64,000 nucleotides of DNA from Silene latifolia (Eukaryota; Streptophyta; Magnoliopsida; Caryophyllales; Caryophyllaceae). Under the pieces are notes generated by a model. The model worked only from the letters and a program-made list of their open reading frames with translations, was not told the origin of the DNA and ran no database searches. The stretch lies in assembly GCF_048544455.1 (NCBI RefSeq), contig NC_133526.1, forward strand, positions 9,192,001-9,256,000, read 5' to 3'. Of the stretch, positions 36,300-49,700 are shown piece by piece (position 1 is the first letter of the stretch; each line of letters opens with the position of its first letter). The translations under genes and the position numbers were made by a program.

Positions 36300-37781
36300 T
36301 GATATGTTCATTTTATATATACTTTTACCCCTCATTTTAGCTCGGTTTCTATTGATTATCATACTTTAATTAGTATACTTTTGAGCTAATTTTGTGTTCT
36401 AGGTGTATTGTTGTGTTTGTTACGGTTTTGTAGGAATCTAAGCATTTAGAGGCTTTTTCCTATGATTTTGTACACCAAGTTCACTAAGCTAAACAAGGCC
36501 AAACATTGGACTAAGCATGGAGCATTGGATTGGGTGTTTGCATGAAGAATTGTTGGATTGAAATGAGAATTACAAATGTTGCCAACAATCAAAGTCAAGC
36601 CCAACTTCAAGGTCCTTATTAAGGTCAAGCTTAGGATACCATGAAAGCTTAGGATGCCAAGATGAGCTTAGGATGCTAGGAATTGAGCACTACCGAAAGA
36701 AGCATAGAGATCCCTCACGCAATCAAGCACAAACTAAGTGGAGGGACGGTGGAACACACGGCCCCGATCGGGGCCACCCAACCCCGATCGGGGTTGCATG
36801 CTCCGTGATTGCTTTCGCTTTTCCTCCTCTCCTATAAATAGGAGAGGTATTCCTAAGTTCTAATCATCCAATTTTTACATCTCATTCTTAGTTCTTCATA
36901 GCCTTAAGCATTATATTTCTTTCAATAGTTTTCATATTAGTTTACAAATTAGTTAATCTTGTAGTTGTTAAACATTTGGTTATTATATATTCAAGCATTT
37001 GGTTTCCAAGTTAGTTCTATCAAGCTACTACTTTGGTAATCTTTCTCTTATTTACATTTTGTATTTTGTTTATGAGTTTAGTATATGTCTTTTACATTTC
37101 ATCATTAGTATACAATTTCCACTTTAGTTATAATTCCTACAATATGCCTTATAATCTAAATATCATTTGCATCTCTTTTACAAATATGAGTAGCTAAATT
37201 CTCTAGTCTAAAGGCTAGGGGAGCCATGCAAAAATCAAACATATAACATGATTAAATAAAGTCCATAATAATATTGATCATATTGCTTCTATCACATGCT
37301 TGTGCCACAATGTTTAATCTTTGTTTAAAGGTCTTATTCACTGATTAAGTTTGTTCATTCGTTCTAAAGTCGAGAGGCACGGAATTGAATTAGACTAAGC
37401 ATGTGTGGTAGGACGACCTAGTCATGGACGAGAGTTTCTCTAGGACCCGGTCTATGGTTGATACTAATACCGTAAGGTGGGTATCTTTAAGCCTAAGCAA
37501 TTGACAAGATTATTAGTATCAAGTTTATCATGTTTGTATGTTTACCTTTGCATGAGTGACCCGAATCCTTTAGACTACCTTTTATCATATTACTTTACAT
37601 TGAAATTTTCATTAATCATCAAACCAAACAAACCAAACCATAAATCATAATCGACCTTGATAAAAATCTACTCATAACAATTCATGAAGTAATTCCCGTT
37701 TCCTTGTGTTCGACCCCTATTACTACATTTAATTGTGTCTAGGGAAATTATCTTTGCATAGGTACGCGATAAAACCTATCA
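36300..37781 (+). repeat. Right LTR
   Basis: 1482 bp, same length as the left LTR, preceded by the purine tract GCTTGGGGGAGTT. Followed by AGAGA and the resumed minisatellite. Confidence 0.93.
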
Positions 37782-37954
37782 AGAGAGTAATGAATAATTA
37801 GGAATTAAATAAGGAATTGTGAGTTGAGTGGGGTTTGGTGATAGGAGAGAGGAATGAATAAAATAAGATTAAAAGTTTCCAAAAAAGGAAAGAGGAAGAA
37901 AACCTGAATAATCCGTTTTAAGAAATAGGGAAGAAAATGGAGAATAAGAGGGAG

Positions 37955-39075
37955 TAACATTATCAAGAACTAGGGCTTTTCATTTCGATGATTCAGTGCA
38001 AAAATATTCAATAATACCTTCAAATATATTTTTAAGCACTCTCCTATCAATTAAAGCACAACCTAAATACTTACATGTATGAGCTTCCTCGTTCATACAA
38101 AAAATGCTTCTAAATGACTCGTTCATACAAAAAATGCTTTTAAATGACTCGCGAAGTTATCGATCAATATTTTTAGTGCATTGAAAATTAATTTTTTTAA
38201 TCAAAATTAACAAATTATATTGATATTGTATAAAATTTATGTAAAATTGGTTAGTCTTGTTTAAGACGGTACTATCACCTTAAGTTTAGGGTGTTGATTT
38301 TCGTAGTACACATTTTACTAATTGTAATACTTTTTTTTTACCATTTTACCCCTCTCATTTTTTTCATTTTTTTCCCTATCTTTCTCCATCTCCTCGATCC
38401 ACCAACCACCACACATCACCAACCACCATCCTTCACTGCCCACTTCCCCATCAGCCTCTCCCTTAAGCACCGCCACCGCCCAATACCCTTCCGTCGTTGC
38501 CCACAACTAAGGCAACATGCTCTCACTCATAGTGTGAGCCTCAGTGAAGTTGATTGTATGGATCACAATTAATCATGATGTCGTTCCACATCAGTAGAAA
38601 TCAACATTGTTGATCATCATATCAATCATGTGTTATGCTCAAATGAAAAGGAATTCAGTATCATTGAATTTGATAGCAGGGTAAAGTCGTCACACCCTTA
38701 TCAAAAGTAATTTATAAAGCCCAATTAAAAAGTATTTAATCGGGGCCGAACACAAAGATGGCAGGGGTGTATACTTAGTCCGTATAAGTCCTGTTTTAGT
38801 CAAATAAAAATAAGGTTGGTTGATTTTAAACTAAGATCAACAAGGTATAAAATTTAAACTAAATGAAATTGTTCTTAATTAATAAGGGAAGACTAAGGTC
38901 TTTAGGTTCACAAAGGGCAATTAGGGGGAGAAACAAGATCTAACAAGAGATGGGTAATAATAGTGGTCAAGGATTTAGGACTAATTTCTTAGTCACCTTA
39001 AGTCCCTCAATAAGTTGTCACTTGATTAAGATGAACTTGCTACAAACAAAGCATAAAGACTATCTAATAGCATAG
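37955..39075. other. Gene-free stretch
   Basis: AT-rich, with a pyrimidine- and CCA-rich block at 38330-38520 related to 28850-29240. A 93-codon frame there is low-complexity, and I do not call it. Confidence 0.5.
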
Positions 39076-39626
39076 TGTGATGATCCGCACACTTCGAACC
39101 CTTAGATTTATTCATGCTTATGTAATTTTATTTCCCTTGTATATTTTTAGTAAATACTTTCCTTGTTTAGCATAGTTAGCATAGCGTTTCTTTCCATAAA
39201 TAGGTATATCGCTATTCTACACTAGTTTTGTAATTTCAATGTCTCCTGCTACCAGAATGTAAATATCAAATTTCCCTTTTTAGGAAGTACTAGTGAATGA
39301 AAATTTGCGTCCTACCTTGTGCCTTCGTGTTGCTTGTTGTTGCTTTGTTGTGAACGACTCTGTGCCTTCACTTTTCTAACAAGCCGTGTCTGTGGGATCG
39401 ACACTAGGATTCCGACTCACACACCCGAGACCGATTACGAATGCCTAGTGCTTGACAAACACTAGTGCTTGACGCTCTCGTTGCAATCCTGTCGAGTGTT
39501 GCCGTGACCCGAGTATCGTGCTAGTGAGCGATCCTTCACTAGTACGAAGATCCTTGTCGCCTGCATCTTGCCTTGAGCCGGGCAAGGGTGCGCGCCACGA
39601 TCCGGAAAAAGTACCGGACCGTGACA
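39076..39626 (+). mobile_element. Probable solo LTR (551 bp)
   Basis: Starts TGTGATGATCCGCACAC and ends CCGGACCGTGACA (TGT...ACA). Flanks CATAG (39071-39075) and TATAG (39627-39631) differ at one base, as an aged 5-bp target duplication would. A TATA-like CATAAATAGG lies near 39196. No internal region adjoins. Confidence 0.6.
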
Positions 39627-39631
39627 TATAG

Positions 39632-40297
39632 GCACCAAGATGGATCAAATGTGTCTAAGAAAGACTCCAACTTTCATTTAAGCATCTCAATAAACACTTC
39701 TAAAACCATCCAATAGCATAATGCACCAAGATAAGTTAAACATGTTAATGAAAAATTCAAACTTTCATTCAAACATTTCATCGAACACTTCATATGCATG
39801 AGAATAGAAACCACATAATCACCCAATTCAAAAGGTTAACAACCCAAATTCATCCCCTTAATTACCCAAATTCCCCCTAGACCCTAGATTAGACTACTCA
39901 CACATGTTTATGGGTGAGAATTCAACAATAAATTGCAACAATTCACAAACAAACATTGCAAATATGATAAAGATTAATACTTTGAATAAATAACAAACAA
40001 TTGAGACCATAAATGTAAACTAATGAAGTAATTGTAAATAAAAGATGAGAATTGTACCAACAAAGAGGAAAGAAACAAGCTTGGATAATAATGGAAGATG
40101 AATTTCTTCTTGTCTTCCAAATACAACCCAAATATTAAATGTAAACTATTGGAAATTGAAGAACTTGCTTAAACAAAGGAAGAATTCAACTAATAATTAA
40201 AGAGAGATTACAACTTTTATTCAATAGAAATGAGAGAGGAAATATTAGGGTTCTACAGTATTGAGAGAAAGACTAATTTTCTAGTCTAATTTTTATT
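39632..40297. other. Gene-free AT-rich stretch
   Basis: No gene, RNA gene or clear repeat end recognised. Confidence 0.5.
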
Positions 40298-41096
40298 TGG
40301 GAAAGTGGCAAATAAGCCCCATACGTTTGACTATATGTGCATATTACCCCCATAATAAGTTTCAACATGTGCAAATTAACCCCATAACTTTACGTTATGG
40401 TGCAATTTAGTTATACTTTTTAATGTTGTAATTTTAAAATATGAGAATTAAATTAATAAATTAATCAAATTTATAAATATAATTACTAATCTTTTAAAAG
40501 TCAATTTTACCCTTCGTATCACCGCTCCCCTACATGCCTCCCACCGACCACCATCTTTACCGGCCACCTACCTCCAAACCTCAGCTCACACCTGAGATTA
40601 GTACAACAAAATCACCATAAACCACCAAGATATTTGCCACACTCTTCATTTGTCGACCATCTTTACCGCCTCATTCTCAACAAAATCGACCCCAAACACA
40701 CAATCATCATCCCGTAATGCGGGTAGAGTAATTAGGTTGTGGGTGTCGGTAAAGCTATGTGGTTTTAGTGGGCTGTGGAGGGTGGCGTTATAGGCGGTGG
40801 TGAAAGTGCAGGTGGTGTGGCCTATGAGGTCGTAGGATATCCGACGAACTAGATTTAGATTTTAAGGATCAACGGAGTGAAGTAGGGGTAGGGTTGTCCA
40901 TAGACAACAATTATTAAAAATTGTGGAGAAAATAAATTGGGGAAAAAGGGTAATATATTAAAATATAGTCAAATAAATTAATGGTGGTGAATTGCAACAT
41001 AACGTAAAGTTATGCGGTTAATTTGCACATGTTGAAACTTATGGGGGTAATATGCACATAGAGTCAAACTTATGGGGCTTATTTGTCACTTCCCTG
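40298..41096. mobile_element. Mutator-like element with ~108-bp terminal inverted repeats
   Basis: The left end (TGGGAAAGTGGCAAATAAGC...) and the right end read on the other strand (CAGGGAAGTGACAAATAAGC...) match over about 108 bp with few differences; shared words are TGTGCATATTACCCCCATAA and AACTTTACGTTATG. A 10-bp direct repeat AATTTTTATT flanks it at 40288-40297 and 41097-41106. Long inverted ends plus a 9-11 bp duplication are typical of MULEs. The ~580-bp interior has no transposase; part (40500-40700) is C-rich and gene-like in composition. Confidence 0.85.
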
Positions 41097-41106
41097 AATT
41101 TTTATT

Positions 41107-43179
41107 CTAATGTCTATTTCTCATGTAAAATGAGAGGAGACTTATATAACATCCTCTAATTACAATTTTAATTAGACTAATGATAATAATAATAATAATC
41201 TAATAATAATAATAATTCTAATAATAATAGTAATAATACTTTAAGTATGGTAATAAATGAGTTTAGATTCAATTTCTCATGATATATTGATGTAAATTTT
41301 TCCTTTTTAAACATCTTAACATGTGCCTATTGGGCACATTTTAGAAAAACCCTACTAATAATAATAAACCTAATAATACAAAACAAATCGACAAAACAAA
41401 ACCAATGTCGACACAATTGAAATGAAGGACAAAAAGGGAGCAGTGGGCCCCTGCCGGCAAGCCGGCCAGGGCACCGGCAGCGAGTAACTTGAAGCGAGAG
41501 GAAGAATTGATGTGGGTGTAGTGGGTCTCGGCCTGTTGGCTTCCGGGGCACCGACATAGGGAACAAGAACTAATTGATGCGGTTTCGAGTTTGAGGCTTG
41601 CGTGCTGTATGCCGGTAGGCCGGCTGCCGGTGGCCAGGCCAGCAGCAAGATCTTCACAAAAAGGAGGAGAAAAGAGTGTGTTCTATGCCGGTATAGGGGT
41701 CGGCTGCCGGGGCACCGACATAGGTGCGAATTGGGTTGTTGATGAATGACGATGGTGATGGGTTATGATGGTGGCGAATTGTATGGTGAGGTCGTGATGA
41801 TTGATTGGTGGTGGAGTGGTGGCTGCTGTTGGTCGTTGAGTTACCATGTCGCTGTCGGTGTCAATTCGGCAGTGGCGGCCCATGTTGGTTGCAGGTTTGA
41901 ACTCGGGAGAACAAAGACGAGTGAAGATGGAGCATGGTAGTCGAATTGAAGCTCGATTGGCGGTGCTCCGCATCTGGGTTGGCTTGATTATGATTCTTTG
42001 ATCTGGGCAAGGGAGTACACGAGTGACGATGGTTGGGTGGTTCACTCGGTGTTGGTGGAGTTGTGGTTGTCGCGGATGGTGCACGAATGACGATGAATTG
42101 ACGGTGATGAAGGATGGTGATGTCGTGTTTGATGATTTGTGCAGGGGGATGCTAAGATGGTGATGGGTGAATTGAAGCAGGGGATGGTGTCGGTTGAACG
42201 GAGTTGTTGATGATGGTGATGCAGGGGAAGATGAATGAGCAGGAATAACAGGGGATTGATTTTGGTAATTAAAGGTCAAAGGTTGACCTTTATTTTCCTC
42301 TCTTTAATTTGTAGCTTTGACCCGTCTCGACTCTCAATTTCCGCCTTGATTCACTTGATCTCCGTCTTATTTCCTTTCACGAACTCGGACCTACAAAAAT
42401 TAAATAAACAAAAGTAGTAACTAATTCTCGATATATGACATTATTCATATTATTTAGAATTAAAATTAATAATTACTAATTAACAAATAAAACGAGCTAT
42501 AAAACTAAATTCCGACAAATAAATATATTTATTCACGATAAATAGGATCAAACTATTAAATACTAATTAAACTAATAAATGAGCTATTTAACGAATAAGG
42601 CACACAAAATCGAGTCAGGATAAGGTATAAATGCGGGGTAAAAGCTACCAAAATACTACTCATCAGAATCTGAACGAAATGAATTACCATAAACCCTAAA
42701 TAAAATTCTACCAAAAAAAATAAATAAATCCTAAATAAAATAAAATAGATGTAAAAAAACTCGAAAAAAATACTAATTTAATCAATAATGCGCAATTAAC
42801 AAATTGAATATATGATTTGTATTAAAATTATCGTTCATAATTCAAGAAATTTGATTGAATAGACAAGGTGTGTGGTTAGTAATTTGGGGAATGGATTTAG
42901 AGATTTTTTTTTAATCAGGGTATGCAAATGGAAAGTAGTGTGCAAATAGTAATGTAATGAGTAAAAAGCGTACTACGAAAATTACGTAAGTTTAATATGG
43001 GACAAATATCACCCCACAATCCCATATGCAGGGCTGTTTTTGACGGGGGTGCAGGGGTTCATCTGCACCCTATTTGCCCAAAAATAATTACAATTTTGTT
43101 TAGTAATGGAGCACATAAATTACGTGGGTCTAGTGGTTGTTAAAACTATTTTCTTAATACATTATATCCAACCAAACAG

Positions 43180-43216
<37 letters not shown>

Positions 43217-43701
43217 CTCTTCAGAAAACTCGATATTTTCATTGCTTTTATTCTATTCATTCCACATGAGTTTAGTACCGTCCTTAATACAGCCGGTTGT
43301 TGGATGAGTTGGATTGTCGACTAGAGTAGGACTTATTTGACAAAATGATTTAAACGGATCTCATGATTATTTTAGTTGGGCCTATAATTGTTGGTGGGGG
43401 GAGGGGTCATAACTCATAGGCTCATATCATAGACCTGATGCTTACCGTAGGAGTCAGGGAAAAAGGAAGAATACACAGACAGACAATAGCAGGAAACAAA
43501 GAAAAAAAGTCCGTAACAGTAACACACACAAGTAGGAATACTCGATAGCTGTCGGAACAACCACGCATGTGTACGCCAGCCACCACTCTTACATTTTCCC
43601 TCTTTGCCCTTTCCTATCATATTCAATTATTCATCAAACTTAATCACATATTCATCATTATATTCATAATCATTAATTCTTAATTCTTAAAATCTTAATC
43701 T
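41107..43701. other. Gene-free stretch before AGD2-like gene
   Basis: Begins with AAT-type microsatellite (about 41175-41240), then a GC-rich block (41400-42250) with three variants of a ~45-bp motif built on GCCGGCTGCCGGGGCACCGAC (near 41440, 41600, 41690). A 198-codon minus frame (42279-41683) rich in His, Pro, Ser and Thr has no domain and looks like low-complexity chance. From 42400 on it is AT-rich, with (TA)n and T runs at 43180-43215. The AGD2-like promoter and 5' UTR should lie at about 43400-43701. Confidence 0.55.
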
Positions 43702-46700
43702 ATGGCGGCCTTCTTCGATCTCGAGGATTCTCCTATGTTCCAAAAGCAGGTATTTTTTCGACACCGTTTCCTTTCTTTCTTCAATCGATCTACCTATAAT
43801 TGTTCATCTTAATGTTAACCTAATTCAGTTTGATTCAGCTTAGTAATTGCATTTGCGAAAATGCGTATGTTATGCTTGAGAATTCGCCGTTTATGTGTAT
43901 TTTGCGCGATATCGTAACGGCATTCTTACTTATGTCGGTGGAAATTTGATCCACTGAATCTATCTGGTAATCGTCAATGGAAACTTTGATAATAAAGGAC
44001 TAGTATAGGTCCCGTGCTACAACACCGTATTTTTTAGAATTTTCTAACACTCAGTCTAATTTGGCAATCACTATTGTCAACAACTGCAGTTTTCCACCGA
44101 CATAAGTAAGAACGTCGGTGGAAAAATTTGATGATACAATTGTGGCGCTTCATTCCTCCAGAATGTCGAGTAGACTAGCATTTGTGTAATATGATCAGTT
44201 ACTACTTCCGTCTTACGCTTAAGACGGATACATTTGTGGAAAAATTTGATGATACGTTTGTGGCGCTTCATTCCTCCAGAATGTTGAGTAGACTAGCATT
44301 TGTGTAATATGATCAGTTACTACTTCTGTCTTAAGCTTAAGACGGATACATTTGTGGAAAAATTTGATGATACGATTGTGGCGCTTCATTCATCCAGAAT
44401 GTCGAGTAGACTAGCATTTGTGTAATATGATCAGTTACTACTTCTGTCTTAAGCTTAAGACGGATACATTTGTGGAAAAATTTGATGATACGATTGTGGC
44501 GCTTCATTCATCCAGAATGTCGAGTAGACTAGCATTTGTGTAATATGATCAGTTACTACTTACTCTTAAGCTTAAGACGGATACATTTGTGGAAAAATTT
44601 GATGATACGATTGTGGCGCTTCATTCATCCAGAATGTCGAGTAGACTAGAGCATTTGTGTAATATGATCAGTTACTACTTCTGTCTTAAGCTGAAGACGG
44701 ATACATCGTCTCAAACAAGAATTTGTGTAATATGATAGCCTATTTCCTTCTGTAAACAGTCTTATACCAGTTGATCTGTTATCATTGATCAGGTGTGTTC
44801 GCTGGAACAATCAACTGATGATTTAAAGAATCGCTGCCAGCGACTTCACAAAGGATGCAAAAAATTTGTGTGAGTCTTCCAACTAACTTTTAAATTAAAC
44901 TTTTCCTCTCGAGGGATTTCTCTTTCACTGCTGGAACCTACCGATTCTTTCAAATAACGTATTACACTGTCACGTTCAAAAGCTTATAATTTTTTTTCCC
45001 GGAACACAATTACATGTTAATCTTAGTTCTTTGATTTCACACTGTATAATATAGTTGTTTGCCAATTATTGAGTTACTGGCGTATGTAGAATTGTATGTA
45101 GATAGTTGTATGTATTAAGAGAAAATGGGTTCGAGTGCGAAGGCTTTTTCAGAAAGGAATGCACACCGCTCTTTGTTTAATCAGTTGTCTTTGGTCCTAA
45201 AAGAGTTTCCATCCTAATTTAAAATGTTACATTATTAATAATATCCAATCTAAATATCTGAACCTAGGTAATTTAGTGCTGTTCATATTTTTCCGAAGCA
45301 ACTTCGATAGAATTTCTTTTAACTCGATTATATTTAGTGTTGCATGTTATGAGGGTGGCTTGTGTGATTATTACTCTAGAGAGATCAAGGTGGTTAGAAT
45401 TTTATGGAACTTATTAAATATAATATCTGAGATTCATATTGACAAATCTACCGTAGAACTGCAGTTTTATTAACCCTAACTTCAGTTCTCACAAAGGGAA
45501 CAAAGAGTTCTATTAATGCTTCCGATGTATCAAATCTGATCAATCATTTCACGTATTGCTGCAGAGCTTCTCTTACTGAAGCATGCAATGGGGACACAAT
45601 TTTCGCTGATGCTTTGGAATCCTTTGGTGGTGGACAGGAAGATCCTTTGAGTTTATCAATGGGAGGTAGGAGTAGCTCTCTATTATTTTCAAAGTTAATT
45701 TTATAACTGCTTTATGTGTCACATAGCTTATAACTCTTTAATGGATGTATTGTTCCTATATCACCATAATGAAGATCAGGGGCTTGTTGATTTTAAAGGT
45801 GCAGGAACAAACTTCGATGCAAGAACAATTTTATCTGAACTGGAAATTGCCATCTCATATATTTGTTACCGTTGTGGACTTGTGGTAATGAACTAGTTTA
45901 GTTGAAATTTAAAATGATAGGGAAACACTGTTGAACAACCTCTTTGTGTTGCTAACAGAAGGGTAAGGCACCGTAGATCCGACCCCAACCCCGCAACCTC
46001 GCAATTTGTAGGAACCATTAAGGCGCCGAGGTAACAAAGCTCCTGAACGGTGACAAATCTAGCTCCTGAACTGTATAACCTATTGGTGGAGATTAACCAT
46101 TAAGGCGCCGAGTTTTTTTTGTCACGGTTGCAGTTCTCGACCCAAAATCTGAACTGTAGTGCTCCTCAAAATGCCTCGGAAATGGCTCAGGACCACCAAA
46201 ATCTGCAAAATACATCTAACAGGGAGCAGTACTAACATTCAGAGTAGATCGTATCACAACATAGCGTAAAGCATATAAAACTCAAGCTAAATATGATCCA
46301 AGTATCCAACAGAGGCATAGAAGGTTTCTATAAAATGCATATCAGCTAGCAAACAACTAAACGTGCATCATCTAAATGACAAATTTTGTGAAGCTCGCTG
46401 GCGTTTCTTCTGTCACTCTCTTGTGGTGTATTTATTTTTACTTTCTTCATCACACTGTTTTATTAGGTCCACTTATATCTAAGTTCATCGGTGCATTCCG
46501 GGAGCTTGCTACCTACAAGGAGCTTCTTCGTTCACAGGTGTGCATATTGTTTGAACTATGGTCAGAAGAAATTGTTTTTCTAGGGTAAATAATTTTTTTA
46601 AATTATGATCAGAATGTCTCTTACTTCATGTTAAAGTTTCATTCATGTTTGACTTTAAAGTTGTGATACTGAATTACTAATATCCCTTCCAGCATCTAGT

Positions 46701-49700
46701 CGCTATTGTGAATTCAATCTTGACTTTAAGGTCATTATACTAATATACCTACCAGCCTCTATTTCTGCCACCTGAAATAGAACTACTGTAATTCTTGCTC
46801 TAAGTTCTTTTAGAAGTGCTGTGTTTTGTTCGTTGCTTTATTCCACTCTCTCATATGGAAGTATCCAAGTTTACCAATCGAGTCCTTTGAGTGTAAGGCT
46901 GAGGATCGGTTCTTCTTTCCTTCTAGCAAGTCTGTGCATTGGTGAAAATGACTGTTTGATATGAAGCATGAGGGTCTCCTGAAATGATTCAGTGCGATTT
47001 TTTTTTATCCCGTGGGCTTTTCTTTTTTACATGGGTGACAATTAGTCAGTGTCTTCCTGACGTGGTTTAAAGTTTCTGTTGAAAATGAAGATCTAGATGT
47101 CTAGAACCAAAAAACACGGGTGTTTTTTACTAATTACAAAATGATAATAATACACCTAATTTGGTGTTCCTTTGCACTTGATCCTCTCTAATCTCTATGT
47201 TGAAATCTGACCCCCTGATTTTTTTTAGCATATAATTCTTTGACCTATGTATGGTTGAGACTTGCCTTTTATCTCAGGTGGAGCATGTCTTAGTTGATCG
47301 TCTCACCCAGTTCATGTCTGTTGATCTAGAAGAAGCAAAGGTAAAGATGTAGCATTACTCTGGCAATCATTACCGATTAACCATGATAATGAGATTAAAT
47401 TAGTTACTCAATTGCTATCTAGTATCTACATACTTTGTGGTCAATGGTCATTAGTCTGACATTTTCCATCACCAAGCTCAAGTATTGCCATCCAGCTTGC
47501 ATTGATTCCTGATGTGTTATTTCAAAGAAAAGGTTTGTGCAGGTCTATCTGATATTACTGCTGTACTTCTGGAGTAACCTGAGCAGAAGTTTTGATTCTT
47601 CTTGAATTTGGCTACTTTGGCAAAGACCTCTGTTTAAAGCTGCTGTGTACTTAAAAGACTTATTTGTGAAATTGGCATTAGCAATAAAAAATTTATGGCC
47701 TGTTCCGGTTATGGTTCCCATGTTCATTGTTCTTGCTCTCTGGAAAAAAAATATATCATTAAGGCAATCTGTTCAGATCCTGTGTTTACCGCTGTCCTCC
47801 CCGTTATGCAGGATTCCCGTCGAAGATTCGACAAATCTATACATTCCTATGACCAGGTAAAGCTCCATCTCTCTATTTCTGTACCCTCCCATCAAATTCT
47901 ATACATTTTTGGATCTGGACTTGTGTGCTTTGGCATAGTGGAATGCCTGTTTAAATAACAAGCTGCGAGTCTATGACTAGCTGATGGCTTTCTTGTGTGT
48001 ATATTGCACTTCTGGTTCTGGGTGGAATGCTGAACACTTTGTTTTTCTACTATCTTTATTGGGTAATTTTCTTTATAATGCTCAAGCCAAAAAAAAAAAA
48101 AAAAGACAAGAAGCTTTATTAGGAATCTTGCATTTCCAAATCTATTTTGCCTTGAAGAAGATTGCAAAAAAATCCTAACAAAGAGAGGCCTTTATTTATC
48201 ATCCAGACGTATCACCTTGTTGATCTCTTGTTGAACAACTTTAACAGGATAAATGAATTCCAAGGGCCTTTTAAAAGAAGATTGCTCCCAATCATTGAGA
48301 ACTCTTGAAAACAAGACACCTGACACCACAGTGATGTTGTTTACTTTCTCACAGAATAGCTTCTTCTACAGTGGCTCTATGCCTTGTTAGCATATTTACA
48401 AGCTTTATACACTGCTAAGTACTATCTATTTTTCGTAGAAAACTGATCTATTGGAATGGGACTTGCAAGTTGCAAGTCCATTCTTGATTCTAGAAATATA
48501 CTCTGTTGGATGTATCAATAGCTTATTCATGTTCTTCAGGAAAGTTCTTGCACTTCCTCACTATGATTCTAGAGCTGAATGTATTGTTGCAATACAATGT
48601 GAGTCATTTGTAGGTTATGATGTATCTTGAATCTATTTGTTACTCGATGGTATGGTGGAGTATGCTTAGTCTTTCTCTTAACGCCATATGAACTGTTTAT
48701 ATTATATTTTTACATAATCAGGTTCTTTGTTTACTAATATCACATATTCATGTCAGGCACGTGAAAAATATGCCTCGTTAAAGAAGAGTACACGTGAGGA
48801 TATTGTAGCTGGACAAGAAGAGGTGCTTATCTGTTAGTTTTCTCTTTTAACTTAAAAATCTTTTTCTGCATATTAAAGTTCAATGCCAAATTTGTTTAGC
48901 TAGGTTTGTCAAGACGTGTGGATGTCATATTCTGACATAGTTCTACCTTTGCGCTCTTACTGTTTGCATTTTATGCTTATCTCCGTATCGTATGGAACTG
49001 TTGTTAATCTTTATAGATCAAGTGTTATGAGTTTCACACTTTCCAACAATGGCGTGCAAGCCTTGTATCCAATTTTAGACCGACCTCTGCGTATTATTGA
49101 AGCTTGATGTGTCAGAGAATAAGATGTGTATTTACTGACCAATTTAAGAGCTTCTACCATCCAAGTGTATCAAATTTTGGTTATCAGCTATCTTTCGAAC
49201 TTCAGTGTTTCTGTTGCATGGACTTCGTAAGTTCATTTGGTGCCTACTTTTCGAACTTATGGAATATAGGCACTCGAAATTGTATATATGAAGCCTTTTT
49301 TTTAGAGAGAGGGGGGGGGGGGGGGGGCACGTTTACAGTTGTGTGTTTTTGTGGCTACAGATATGATTTTATCTTTATAAATGCTTTATTTTTCCTGTAG
49401 AGTTAGTCTTGGTTTTCTTTATTTTCCTTGTTGTGCTACAGAGTAAATTATATGCTTGACTTCGGCTAATTTTCAGCATAACTGATTGAAACCCTTAATT
49501 GACTTCAGAATAACCTCTATGCTTCGCCCTCTTTACGTTACTTGACTTCTAGTCCTTTATAGGTAAATGACAATTATGACTCTGATCGTAACTGGCTGAC
49601 AACAAATTACGAGTGACTATTCTCTTGGGTCCATGTATAGTCGAGATTCTGTATATATATATCATGTTTCGACAGTGCCTCCTTTGTGAACATAATATAA

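Larger units (their letters stand above)
30222..37781 (+). mobile_element. Ty3/gypsy Athila-like LTR retrotransposon, gag and protease only
   Basis: LTRs at 30222-31703 and 36300-37781, both 1482 bp, TGATATG...CCTATCA, with about three differences by eye. Target duplication AGAGA (30217-30221, 37782-37786). Primer site TGGCGCCGTTGCCGGGG at 31709 fits tRNA-Asp. Gag starts about 31838 with words FISLVERKQFGGSPLEDPNL and FPFSLKDKAKLW and a CCHC finger (CEGCGSAGHYAAHC near 32860). A 475-codon open stretch (33197-34624) carries the gag tail and protease (ALCDLGASVSVMP, IILGRPFL). No reverse transcriptase, RNase H or integrase is visible; about 1.6 kb of noncoding DNA leads to the purine tract before 36300. 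Gag has a few breaks. The element is non-autonomous, and near-identical LTRs imply insertion within roughly 0.1-0.2 million years under usual plant rates. Confidence 0.93.
29743..37954. mobile_element. Stowaway-like MITE, split by an LTR element
   Basis: The left end CTCCCTCTTATTCTCCAT (from 29743) is the reverse complement of the right end ATGGAGAATAAGAGGGAG (to 37954), and both are flanked by TA. Without the LTR insertion the element would be about 650 bp, most of it a ~64-bp minisatellite. TA target and CTCCCTC ends fit Stowaway/mariner-type MITEs. Confidence 0.75.

Noticed and set aside
38291-38572. 93-codon frame with a hydrophobic start and His/Pro stretch
   Set aside because: Pyrimidine- and CCA-rich repeat related to 28850-29240; not coding-like.
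41683-42279. 198-codon minus-strand open frame rich in His/Pro/Ser/Thr
   Set aside because: Low-complexity composition, no domain, lies in a GC-rich repeat block, and the opposite strand is open too; looks like chance.
46376-46588. 70-codon open frame in the AGD2-like gene
   Set aside because: It is exon 4 read with flanking intron; the start is in the intron.
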